Source: Rhodobacteraceae bacterium WFHF2C18
GTDB lineage: Bacteria; Pseudomonadota; Alphaproteobacteria; Rhodobacterales; Rhodobacteraceae
Direction of reading: 5' to 3'
Assembly: GCA_002166865.1 (NCBI GenBank)
Contig: NHTQ01000003.1
Location: 62,001-126,000, forward strand
DNA: 64,000 bases
Below, one piece after another: positions 53,649 to 61,370 of the stretch; position 1 is the first letter of the stretch; every line of letters begins with the position of its first letter. Under the pieces are notes generated by a model. It made no database searches. It was not told the DNA's origin and worked only from the letters and a program-made list of their open reading frames with translations. A program made the translations under genes and the position numbers.

Positions 53649-55759
53649 GACCCTTCGACAGCTTCGCGATGATCGACTGGTCGGGTGGCAACGACACCGG
53701 CCCCCGTCCGCGGCGCGATGCCATCTGGATGGGCACGGTTCTGGGCGGCGTCGAGGGCCAGCCGCGCTACCTGCGCAACCGGCGATTGGCCGAGGTGGCC
53801 CTCGCCCACCTCATCGAAACCGAAAGCGCCGCGCGCCGGCGGCTTCTGATCGGTTTCGATTTCCCCTTCGGCTATCCGGCCGGCTTTGCTCGGGCCTTGA
53901 CCGGGCGCGCCGATCCCTTCGCCGTCTGGGACTGGCTGGAGGAACGGATCATCGACGGCCCCGGCTCCAACAACCGGTTCGAGGTCGCCGGCGCGATCAA
54001 CCGCCTGCTGGGCGGCGGGGCCGGGCCCTTCTGGGGCAATGCCCGGCCCAATCACGACGTGGCCGGCCTGCCGCGCAACAAGCGGGGGTATCGCACGCCC
54101 TTTCCCGAGCGGCGGCAGTGCGAGCGCCGTGCCAGGGGCAGCTTCACCTGCTGGCAACTCGCCGGCGCGGGGGCCGTCGGCTCGCAGGCGCTGACCGGCC
54201 TGCCGGTGCTGGCGCGCCTGCGCCGGCGTTTTCCCGAAGAGATCGCCGTCTGGCCATTCGAGCCCCTGGCGGCGCCGGTGGCCTTTGTCGAGATCTGGCC
54301 GGGCCTGATCGAGCGCGCGGTGAAACGCGCCGAGGCGCGGGGCGGTCTGCGCGATGCGCACCAGGTGCGGCTGATGGCCCGGGCGCTGGCGCGCTTGCCC
54401 GCGGCCGATCTGGGTGAGATGCTGGCGGTCGACACCGGCGAGGAGGGCTGGATCATGGGCCTGGGACATGAGGACAGACTGACCCAAGCGGCGGGGGAGC
54501 GGCTGCAGCCCCCGCCGCTGCGCGACGACTGCTTCGCACTGCCCGCCGGCGTCGACTGGACGCCGGTGGACGCGGCGCTGGCCCGCCTGCGCGACAGCCT
54601 GCACCCGGTGGTGGGACAAGAAACCGTGCCGCTGACGCAGGCACAGGGCCGGGTTCTGGCCGCCCCGGTCAGCGCGCAGCGCTCCAACCCGCCGCAGGCC
54701 AATTCGGCGGTCGACGGCTACGGCTTCGCCCATGCCGCGCTTGGGCCCGGCGACCAGGTTCTGCCGCTGGTCCCGGGCCGCGCAGCCGCGGGCGCCCCCT
54801 ACGACGGGGCGGTGCCGGCGGGTCACGCGGTGCGGGTTCTGACCGGCGCGGCCCTGCCCGAGGGCGTGGATACCGTAATCCTGGAAGAGGACGTGACCCT
54901 GGGCGCGGGTGAGATCGCGTTCCGCCCTGGCATCAAGCCGGGTGCGAACACGCGCGCGGCCGGCGAAGACGTGACCGCCGGCCAGAGCGTGCTGGACGCG
55001 GGCCGCCGCGTCACCGCCGCCGACCTCGCGCTTCTGGCCGCCGTCGGCGTTGACTCGCTGGCCGTGCATGACCCCCTGCGCATCGCCGTGATCTCCACTG
55101 GCGACGAACTGGTCGACCCGGGGGACACGGCCGGGCCCGGGCAGATCTTCGATGCCAACCGCCCGATGCTGCTGGGGCTGGTCCGCGATTTCGGCTTCCA
55201 GGCGCTGGACCTGGGCCGGGTGGTCGACGACCGCGAAGCCCTTCGCGCCGCGCTGGACCGCGGGGCGGAGGCGGCGCACTTGGTGCTGACCTCGGGCGGC
55301 GCGTCGGCGGGTGACGAGGACCATGTCTCGGCCCTGCTGAACGAGGCAGGGGCCATGGCCGAATGGCGGGTCGCGGTGAAACCCGGCCGGCCCCTTGCCC
55401 TTGGCCTTTGGCAGGGCACGCCGGTTATCGGGCTGCCGGGCAACCCGGTGGCCGCGATGGTCTGCACGCTCGTGTTCGCGCGCCCGGCGATGGGGCTGCT
55501 GGCGGGGGCGGGATGGCACGTTCCGCAGGGTTTCGACGTGCCCGCGAACTTCGCCAAGTCGAAGAAGCCGGGGCGCCGCGAATACCTGCGCGCCCGCATG
55601 CGCGACGGCCGGGCCGAGGTCTTCAAGTCCGAAGGATCCGGCAGGATCAGCGGACTGAGCTGGGCGGAGGGACTGGTGGAACTGCCCGATGGCGCGGCAG
55701 AGATCGCACCGGGCGATCCGGTGCGCTACATCCCCTTCTCTGCCTTCCATCACCCCTGA
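53645..55759 (+). CDS. moeA: MoeA-type molybdopterin molybdotransferase with a large N-terminal extra domain
   Basis: A 704-residue fusion starting at GTG 53645. Residues from about 303 onward are a complete MoeA: PLTQAQGRVLAAPV, NSAVDGYGFAH, GAALPEGVDTVILEED, AVISTGDELVDPGD, TSGGASAGDEDHV, GLPGNPVAAMVC. MoeA inserts molybdate into adenylylated molybdopterin. Residues 1-300 are an extra domain beginning FDSFAMIDWSGGNDTGP, with RRLLIGFDFPFGYPAGFARAL, GPFWGN and AFVEIWPGLIE; they recall DUF429-like nuclease-fold proteins, but I do not recognise a proven role. The fourth gene of the fdhD operon. Confidence 0.92.
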   Translation: MRPFDSFAMIDWSGGNDTGPRPRRDAIWMGTVLGGVEGQPRYLRNRRLAEVALAHLIETESAARRRLLIGFDFPFGYPAGFARALTGRADPFAVWDWLEERIIDGPGSNNRFEVAGAINRLLGGGAGPFWGNARPNHDVAGLPRNKRGYRTPFPERRQCERRARGSFTCWQLAGAGAVGSQALTGLPVLARLRRRFPEEIAVWPFEPLAAPVAFVEIWPGLIERAVKRAEARGGLRDAHQVRLMARALARLPAADLGEMLAVDTGEEGWIMGLGHEDRLTQAAGERLQPPPLRDDCFALPAGVDWTPVDAALARLRDSLHPVVGQETVPLTQAQGRVLAAPVSAQRSNPPQANSAVDGYGFAHAALGPGDQVLPLVPGRAAAGAPYDGAVPAGHAVRVLTGAALPEGVDTVILEEDVTLGAGEIAFRPGIKPGANTRAAGEDVTAGQSVLDAGRRVTAADLALLAAVGVDSLAVHDPLRIAVISTGDELVDPGDTAGPGQIFDANRPMLLGLVRDFGFQALDLGRVVDDREALRAALDRGAEAAHLVLTSGGASAGDEDHVSALLNEAGAMAEWRVAVKPGRPLALGLWQGTPVIGLPGNPVAAMVCTLVFARPAMGLLAGAGWHVPQGFDVPANFAKSKKPGRREYLRARMRDGRAEVFKSEGSGRISGLSWAEGLVELPDGAAEIAPGDPVRYIPFSAFHHP

Positions 55760-55794
55760 GCCCGCTTGCAGGGCCCATCTTCCCCGGGGACAGA

Positions 55795-57048
55795 ATGTCA
55801 GAGCCAAGCCTTCTCCTGCGCCGCCTTTTCCACCGCGCCGTGGCTGCAGCGGATCCGATGCGCTGCGTGCCGCCGCATTTGCCACCCCGGCCCGCGGGAC
55901 GGCTGGTGGTCGTGGGCGCCGGCAAGGCCAGCGCGCGCATGGCCGAGGCGGTCGAAGGCGTCTACGGCCCCTGCGACGGGCTGGTGATCACCCGCCATGG
56001 CCATGCCCGCCCCTGCCGGGGCGTGGAGGTCGTGGAGGCAGGCCACCCGGTGCCGGATGCGTCCGGCGTGACGGCAACGGCGCGGATGCTGGCGCTCTTG
56101 CGGGACCTCGGGCCGGAGGACCGCGTGCTCGCGCTGATGTCCGGCGGGGCCTCCGCGCTCCTGGTGCAGCCGGCGGACGGGATCAGCCTGGCGGAGAAAC
56201 GGGCGCTCACCGCCGCTTTGCTGGATTCCGGCGCGCCCATCAGCGAGATCAACACCCTGCGAAAGCACCTGAGCACCGTGAAGGGCGGCCAGCTGGCGGC
56301 CGCGGCCCATCCCGCGCGGATGCTGACGCTCATGATTTCGGATGTGCCGGGCGACGACCCGGGCGTCATCGGCTCCGGGCCCACGGTTGGCGAAGCAAGC
56401 ACCCCGGCGGACGCGCGCGCGATCCTGGATCGCCATGGCATTGCCGTGCCGGCCCCGGTGGCGAAGGTCTTGAGCGGCCCGTCACGGGTTGTCGCACCGG
56501 ACGACCCGCGCCTTGCGCATAGCGAGACGGTGATATGCGCCGCCCCGGCGATGTCGCTGGCGGCAGCCGCGGATTGCGCGCGCCGGTCGGGGCTGACCGT
56601 GGCCTGCCTGGGCGACGCGGTGGAAGGAGAGGCGCGCAGGCTCGCCAGGCAGCATGCCGCCCTGGCCCTGGAGGCGCAGGCCGCGATGACCCCGGACGCG
56701 GCCCCGCACCTGCTGTTGTCGGGCGGGGAACTGACGGTCACCCGCCGCGGCGCGGGCTGCGGCGGCCCGAACGCCGAATACGCGCTCGCCCTCGCCCTGG
56801 CCCTGAATGGCGCGCCGGGCATTCACGGCCTGGCCTGCGACACCGACGGGGTGGACGGCGCCGCCGAGGTCGCCGGCGCGGTCATCGGTCCGGCCACTCT
56901 GTCGCAGGCCGATACGATGGGCCTGGATGCCGCGACCGCCCTGGCCGACAACGATGCACACGCGTTCTTCGGGGCCCTCAACGATCAGGTCGTGACGGGC
57001 CCGACCTTGACCAACGTCAACGACTTCCGCGCCGTCCTCATCACGTAA
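55795..57048 (+). CDS. Glycerate 2-kinase (MOFRL type)
   Basis: A 417-residue kinase of the GckA/TtuD type that phosphorylates D-glycerate to 2-phosphoglycerate. The N-terminal domain has VVVGAGKASARMAEAVE, ALMSGGASALLVQP and NTLRKHLSTVKGGQLA; the C-terminal MOFRL domain has LLLSGGELTVTRRGAGCGGPNAEYAL and ACDTDGVDGAAEVAGAVI. ATG 55795 follows GGGGA. It is 35 bases behind moeA on the same strand and may be read through from that operon, though it belongs to serine-cycle or tartrate/glycolate metabolism. It is the last ordinary chromosomal gene before the mobile region. Confidence 0.93.
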   Translation: MSEPSLLLRRLFHRAVAAADPMRCVPPHLPPRPAGRLVVVGAGKASARMAEAVEGVYGPCDGLVITRHGHARPCRGVEVVEAGHPVPDASGVTATARMLALLRDLGPEDRVLALMSGGASALLVQPADGISLAEKRALTAALLDSGAPISEINTLRKHLSTVKGGQLAAAAHPARMLTLMISDVPGDDPGVIGSGPTVGEASTPADARAILDRHGIAVPAPVAKVLSGPSRVVAPDDPRLAHSETVICAAPAMSLAAAADCARRSGLTVACLGDAVEGEARRLARQHAALALEAQAAMTPDAAPHLLLSGGELTVTRRGAGCGGPNAEYALALALALNGAPGIHGLACDTDGVDGAAEVAGAVIGPATLSQADTMGLDAATALADNDAHAFFGALNDQVVTGPTLTNVNDFRAVLIT

Positions 57049-57233
57049 GCGCCGCTCCAGAACGAGCAAGGGGAACGACCCGACCAGAACCGCCTGCCCA
57101 AGACCGCCTTGGATAGCTAAGACAGGTGCGCGCCGCCGCGGTCTTCCATCGCAGTGAGCCAATGGGATGATGATCCTGCCCCGAATCGGTGGACACCCAT
57201 GACAGGCTGTCGAGCTAAAGGAAGGAGTGTCCG

Positions 57234-57465
57234 ATGGAGAAGAAGAAGCGCCAGTATTTTCCGGATGAGTTCAAGCGGCAGCCTGCGGAGCCCGTCGAGA
57301 CGAGCGGGGTGTCGGTCATGGATGTCGCGGCGGAACCGGGCGTTCACGAGACGCAGTTGCGTCGTTGGACACGACAGTTTGGCACGTCGGGGGCGGCCCT
57401 GCGCGGCGCCCCAATACGCAGGCGCAGGGCACGTCCCCGGCCGACCTGGCGGCGGAGAACGATGA
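57234..57465 (+). pseudogene. IS3 OrfA transposase remnant
   Basis: The helix-turn-helix protein of IS3 elements: FPDEFKRQPAEPVE, SVMDVAAEPGVHETQLRRWTRQFGT. The frame shifts near 57385-57393; the next frame continues GGPARRPNTQAQGTSPADLAAEN, and the sequence then stops matching at the internal deletion. Confidence 0.8.
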
Positions 57466-57477
57466 GCCATCGTCGCG

Positions 57478-57877
57478 CCGTCGATGGGGTGGAGCATGCG
57501 CGAACCGCTGGATGCCTCGATTGCCCTCGAAGCACGCGACATGGCCATCAGACGCCAGCGCCCGGCGCCCGGCGCCGGGGCTAATCCAGCACTCGGATCG
57601 CGGCATTCAATACCCGGCCGACGAGTATCGCCAAGCCCTTGCCGCCGCGAAGATAACGCCTTCCATGAGTCGGAAGGGCAATAGCCTCGACAACGCGCCC
57701 ATGGAGAGCTTCCTCCACCCGCTCAAGGTCCAACGCGTTCATCACCGCATTTACGCCACACGGGACGAAGCGCGCCGGGATCTCTTCGCCTACATCGAGG
57801 GATTCTACAATTCACGCCGCCTGCATTCCGCGATAGGCTACAGATCACCGGCCGACATGGAGATCATGCCGGCCTGA
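57478..57877 (+). pseudogene. IS3 OrfB integrase-core remnant
   Basis: Only the second half of the DDE integrase remains. It resumes with GWSMREPLDASIALEA, breaks in RQRPAPG, and continues in another frame with LIQHSDRGIQY (second Asp), MSRKGNSLDNAPMESFL (catalytic Glu) and YIEGFYNSRRLHSAIGY. The break is caused by a 7-base tandem duplication, CCGGCGC twice at 57562-57575. The first catalytic Asp is lost with the deletion. Confidence 0.85.
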
Positions 57878-57905
57878 TCCCGTCCACTTTTTCAGGGCAG
57901 AATCA

Positions 57906-58227
57906 CGGCGGCTGGGAAATCTTCTTGGCCATCGATGGGAGCGGCACGGCCAAGCAAATCGGCGACATGTCGAAGGGCACGAGGTTCCGGCTCTATCTGG
58001 CGCTGTGCCCGGCGGCATTTGAACAGATGGTAGCTCAAGGGGGTCTCCTGCCCGTCTTCTGCGACGACGTCTTCGAAACTTTCGACGAGTATCGCACCCG
58101 GGCGATTTGTTGGTGGATGGAGCGGATCGGGAAAAGCGGCCAGGCGGTCTATCTGACGCACCATGGCAACGTCGTGGAGCTCACGAGGGAGGTCTGCGAG
58201 GTCCAGCCGATGGTCCACGAAATCTAG
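57906..58227 (+). pseudogene. 3' remnant of a YhaN-like SMC-type ATPase gene
   Basis: The last ~100 residues of an AAA ATPase of the YhaN/chromosome-segregation type. MSKGTRFRLYLALC is the ABC-like signature, LLPVFCDDVFETFDEYR the Walker B segment, and QAVYLTHHGNVVELT the switch His. The frame is open from the last base of the IS3 element, with no plausible start or ribosome-binding site, so the rest of the gene was removed or displaced by the insertion. No upstream part is present left of the IS. Intact relatives are partners of YhaO-like nucleases. Confidence 0.75.
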
Positions 58228-58504
58228 CGGTAGAAGCTACCTGCTATCAAGCGAATGGGACCGAATTACGAAGCGATATGAAGGGCTTCGGCCCCTCTTG
58301 CTTCCACAGTGCTTCCACGGGCGGTGCAGACGCAAACGCCGCCCCGGAGGGCGGCCCTTAAGCGTTTGATAACGCGAAAAATTTTGGTTGCGGGAGCAGG
58401 ATTTGGTCTTTGGCGAACAACCCTGCTGGTTTCGAAACCATAGGAGCCAAGCTTGATCGGGACTTGGGGGCGGTCCTTCCCACGCACCTCTCAGGTGAAG
58501 GCGT
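58228..58504. other. Non-coding junction region in the mobile segment
   Basis: No gene is seen in 277 bases. It contains an 11-base-spaced direct repeat GCTTCCAC (58300 and 58311), a hairpin at 58338-58355 (GCCGCCC/GGGCGGC, CGGA loop), and the tRNA-like fragment at 58385-58405. The arrangement looks like an element border rather than a promoter region. Confidence 0.55.
58385..58405 (-). other. tRNA-fMet 3'-end fragment, candidate attachment site
   Basis: On the minus strand the 21 bases CAAATCCTGCTCCCGCAACCA match the T-loop-to-CCA end of alphaproteobacterial initiator tRNA-Met except for one base (recalled sequence). The rest of the tRNA is absent. Such 3'-end copies are left where integrative elements recombine into tRNA genes, so this may be an att half-site. 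Confidence 0.55.
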
Positions 58505-58996
58505 TCAGGCGTCAGCGCCGTCGTCGTCGGTGGAGGCGCTTTCGCCGTCGGGCCCGAACTTCTCTTTCAACCGTTCGAACTGCTCGCGCTCCTTCTGGCG
58601 CCGTTCCGCCTCGCGTTGCGCCTTGGCCTTCTCCGCCTCTTTAGCCCGCGCTGCATCGACCTGCTCAACGAGTTCATCCACGCCGTCGGGGCGCAGGGGA
58701 TGCGTGGCGATAAGCTTTCGCTGAGACGTGGAAGCAAGGCCTTCAAGTCCGGCGAAGATGTCACGCCGCAAGTCCTCATCCAATGCGCCCAGCGCGTTGG
58801 AAAGATTCGCCACAATCGCCTTGTCGCGGTCTCGCTCAAGCTTCTGCTGCTTACGGACATCTTTCTCAGTCATCCGGATGTAGCTGTCGAAGATCCGTTG
58901 CTTGGGATCCGGTTTCGCATCGGACGCCTCCGCCTGCCCAAGCTTGGTCATTTTGGGCGTGTCGGCCAGCTGTGCGACGATCGAGTTGGTGGCCAT
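58505..58996 (-). CDS. Hypothetical protein downstream of the relaxase gene
   Basis: A 163-residue, strongly charged protein with no membrane segment. Residues 45-75 (MTEKDVRKQQKLERDRDKAIVA) and 110-150 (ARAKEAEKAKAQREAERRQKEREQFERLKEKFG) look like helical coiled coils; the tail is acidic (STDDDGADA). AAAGGACA precedes ATG 58996. It lies 188 bases behind the relaxase gene on the same strand, so an accessory role in mobilisation or plasmid maintenance is possible. I do not recognise the family. Confidence 0.7.
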   Translation of the reverse strand: MATNSIVAQLADTPKMTKLGQAEASDAKPDPKQRIFDSYIRMTEKDVRKQQKLERDRDKAIVANLSNALGALDEDLRRDIFAGLEGLASTSQRKLIATHPLRPDGVDELVEQVDAARAKEAEKAKAQREAERRQKEREQFERLKEKFGPDGESASTDDDGADA

Positions 58997-59184
58997 ATCA
59001 ATGTCCTTTCAGGGTCTGGTTTCCATTCCTCATTGGCTTGGCGGGCAAGGTCCGCGTCAGCCGGGTGATCTGGAAATGGATGGTTCCGATTCTCCCGGAA
59101 ATTCGAAGGCGCAATTTCCGACGGAACCGCTCTTAAATGTCTGATTTTACGGCAAAGAAATTCCCAAACCAGGCCCTCCGGACA

Positions 59185-60477
59185 TCACAGACGGTCCCGA
59201 TCAGCGTTCCGCCCGTCGCCTCGCCCCTTGGAAGAGGGATCCAGGGACATGATTCGGGCCGTCAGCACGCGGCGCGATTGGGCGATGCGCTCGCGCAGGT
59301 GTGCCGGCAGTTGCGCCGCGATGTCGAATATCGTCTGATCAGCCTGCTTGATATCCGCGACTGCAGCTTCAACCTGTTTTGCCGCCCTTGCTTCGGCTTG
59401 CTTGCGCGCGCGCCTCTGAAAGCGTTTCGACGCAGCGAGGAATGCCCGCCGCGCCCGCGCAAATCCGGCTGAGCCGATGCGCAAGCGTCCCACCGGTTTC
59501 GATGGCTCGGATCCGCCGTCCGCTCGACCACGGTCGTCGGACACCGTTTGCCCTTTCTCGTCGATGGTACCCTCGGCGACGGCATCGGCGAACCCGATGA
59601 TGCCGTCGGCCTCGGCCTCGCGCTCTTCCAGCCCGCGCTTGCGCTTTTCCAGCCGCGCCGCCTTCTCGGCGAGGCGCTTTTCCTCATGACGGCGCCATTC
59701 GGCCGGCCGCACATGGCGGCGCTTCGCTGGCGGTTCGCGACCGTCCGACAGGGCATCCCGGATGGCCTGCTTGCGCCGTTCGCCCCGCACCAGCCCCAAC
59801 TCGGCGAACCATTCGCCGACGCTGTCCTGCGCTACCTCATAGTCGCGGATGACCTCGAACTTCGACGGCTGCAACATCTGCCGGGTCGCGATCGTCCTGG
59901 TCTCGCCGGTCGTCTTGTCGGTTCGGGTCATCTCGACCGTGGCCCGCGGCATGATGACGGCGTGGATATGATAGGCCTGCTCGTCGAGGTCGGCGCGGGC
60001 GTGGATCACGTCGTCGCCGAACTGATGCTTCAGCCATCCGACGGCCAGCCGTTCGAATGCTTCCACGCGCGGGTTGGCACCTTCACCGAGGAACTCCGAC
60101 AGGTCGTCGTCGAACCATTCCTTGTTGGCCGTCAGGATCACCTCGCGCATCGGGCCATGGCGCGTGGGGCGCCACGGGTCGTGGGGCCCTTCGGCCAGGC
60201 GGCGCCTGACGTCCTTCTTGCGCTTGCGGGCTTCCAGGCTTTCCAGTTCGGCGGCGAAGTTCCCGGCGCGGATCTTATCGATCTCGGCCAGCGCCTGCTT
60301 CGCCCAATCCTCGTCGCCGATCAGCCGCCGGTTACGGCCTCCGCGCTCACGATCGATGTGCCCGAGGTCCCCGCCCTTGCGCATCCGGTGCGCCTCGTAG
60401 CCGCCGAGATCCGAGGGGCTGAGACCCTCGAACCGCAGCACGACCGGGTAGCGTTTCTCGATGTTGGCGCCATCCAT
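59185..60477 (-). CDS. MobV/Pre-type plasmid relaxase
   Basis: A 430-residue mobilisation protein. The N-terminal part has AHRMRKGGDLGHIDRERGGRNRRLIG, the Mob_Pre opening; the metal-binding motif is DLDEQAYHIHAVIMPR (His170, His172, Glu166), the equivalent of HxDExxPHxH in MobV relaxases. A basic helical region (about 260-300, EEKRLAEKAARLEKRKRGLEE) and an Ala/Arg-rich C-terminal part follow. It should nick oriT and start transfer of a mobilisable plasmid or integrative element. GGAGGT in front of ATG 60477 is inside a hairpin. No type IV secretion genes are in the window, so it would depend on a helper. Confidence 0.85.
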   Translation of the reverse strand: MDGANIEKRYPVVLRFEGLSPSDLGGYEAHRMRKGGDLGHIDRERGGRNRRLIGDEDWAKQALAEIDKIRAGNFAAELESLEARKRKKDVRRRLAEGPHDPWRPTRHGPMREVILTANKEWFDDDLSEFLGEGANPRVEAFERLAVGWLKHQFGDDVIHARADLDEQAYHIHAVIMPRATVEMTRTDKTTGETRTIATRQMLQPSKFEVIRDYEVAQDSVGEWFAELGLVRGERRKQAIRDALSDGREPPAKRRHVRPAEWRRHEEKRLAEKAARLEKRKRGLEEREAEADGIIGFADAVAEGTIDEKGQTVSDDRGRADGGSEPSKPVGRLRIGSAGFARARRAFLAASKRFQRRARKQAEARAAKQVEAAVADIKQADQTIFDIAAQLPAHLRERIAQSRRVLTARIMSLDPSSKGRGDGRNADRDRL

Positions 60478-60479
60478 GA

Positions 60480-60506
60480 CCTGACCTCCGTGCAGTGGAG
60501 GTCAGG
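60480..60506 (-). promoter_or_regulatory. Hairpin that encloses the relaxase ribosome-binding site
   Basis: Ten-base perfect arms CCTGACCTCC/GGAGGTCAGG with the loop ACTGCAC on the transcribed strand, ending two bases before the start codon. The Shine-Dalgarno sequence GGAGGT is fully inside the 3' arm, so folding would block translation. The same inverted repeat could be a relaxase binding site (oriT arm). Confidence 0.65.
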
Positions 60507-60839
60507 AGATGGATGCTTTTGATCTTATCGTGAGTCGAAAGACTGGCGGCTTGCCAGCGGAGGGATCTCGGCTGAACGAGCGCGCGCATTCCTCACCTCG
60601 GCAGCCTGCCGCGTGAGGTTCCGATGTCAGCCCCGGAGAGCACCCATAGTGGTCAACCCAGCAGCCTCGCACACGCAGGTTTGGGCGGGAAGCAGACGTT
60701 CGCTGTAAATGCACGTTGACCTTCGCTCACTAATGACGCAATACCGCGCGGCAATCCATTACGTAGAAATCTCGCGCCTCGGCACTTACAGAAGTTCGAC
60801 GATTCATCAGGTCGCTTGACGATCGCCTTCGGCGGTCAG
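60507..60839. other. Non-coding gap between phosphatase and relaxase genes
   Basis: About 330 bases with no supported gene; a 70-codon minus-strand open frame (60502-60714) has no recognisable product and atypical composition. This is where promoter and oriT for the relaxase would be expected, but beyond the hairpin at its left edge I see no clear motif. Confidence 0.5.
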
Positions 60840-61370
60840 TTAGCGTTTCAACGATGCAAATTTCTCGAAAGGCAATTCAATTGGCTCGGCATGCGGAATT
60901 GCTGCGGACGAATTATCGCAGAGGAGGCGTATCACGCCAGAATGCGTGACTATTAGTGGCCTTGCGCCGACGATATGGGGTAGCGTATCCGCTACTCGCG
61001 CACGGAACCCCTCGGTGGTCTCGCCGCCCTCAGGATCTTGGCATCGGGCGCGCTCCGATTTCGGACGTCCTTCGAGAATACCCCAATGCCGTTCCGAGAG
61101 GCCCTTGAAGACCGTTACCGGCAACCCGAGGCACTCGCCGATGATCTCGGCAGACTCCTTGCAGCGGGAAAGTGGACTTGAGTAGATCGCGTTGATCCCT
61201 GCCAGCGATCTTACCGCCCTTCTCGCTTCCTGCCGCCCGCCAGCATCGAGTGCTATATCCTTCTGGCCAATGAGGATTTCGGCGCGATTCCACGCGGTCC
61301 GCCCATGACGTAGTAGGACAATCGTAGTGGGTGAACCTATCTCCATGGCTTGATGGTTGATCATGTTCAC
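60840..61370 (-). CDS. Histidine phosphatase, third gene of the HD-NTase operon
   Basis: A 176-residue phosphoglycerate-mutase-like phosphatase: IVLLRHGRTAWNRAEILIGQKDIALD has the phospho-acceptor His, YSSPLSRCKESAEII and GLSERHWGILEGRP follow, and the second catalytic His is in LIVTHSGVIRLL. All core residues are present, so it should be active; the pattern is close to alpha-ribazole phosphatase/2,3-BPG-type enzymes. GTG 61370 overlaps the nucleotidyltransferase stop (GTGA); ATG 61364 is an alternative. Its coupling to an NTase and an HD enzyme suggests it acts on a nucleotide or a phosphorylated product of them. Confidence 0.88.
   Translation of the reverse strand: MNMINHQAMEIGSPTTIVLLRHGRTAWNRAEILIGQKDIALDAGGRQEARRAVRSLAGINAIYSSPLSRCKESAEIIGECLGLPVTVFKGLSERHWGILEGRPKSERARCQDPEGGETTEGFRARVADTLPHIVGARPLIVTHSGVIRLLCDNSSAAIPHAEPIELPFEKFASLKR

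Larger units (their letters stand above)
57171..57905 (+). mobile_element. Degenerate IS3-family insertion sequence
   Basis: The ends are imperfect 24-bp inverted repeats: 57171-57194 and, on the other strand, 57882-57905, sharing TGAT, CTGCCC, GAA and GTGGAC. Between them are pieces of the two IS3 transposase frames. At 735 bp it is about 500 bp shorter than a working IS3 element, with an internal deletion joining orfA to the second half of orfB. No target duplication is visible at the borders (ATGA left, CGGC right), so one side may have recombined after insertion. It cannot transpose by itself. Confidence 0.85.

Noticed and set aside
53459-55885. An 808-codon minus-strand open frame opposite moeA.
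   Set aside because: Antisense shadow of a confirmed gene; composition unlike protein.
60502-60714. A 70-codon minus-strand open frame between phosphatase and relaxase genes.
   Set aside because: No family, no ribosome-binding site, and it overlaps the relaxase control hairpin; more likely non-coding.
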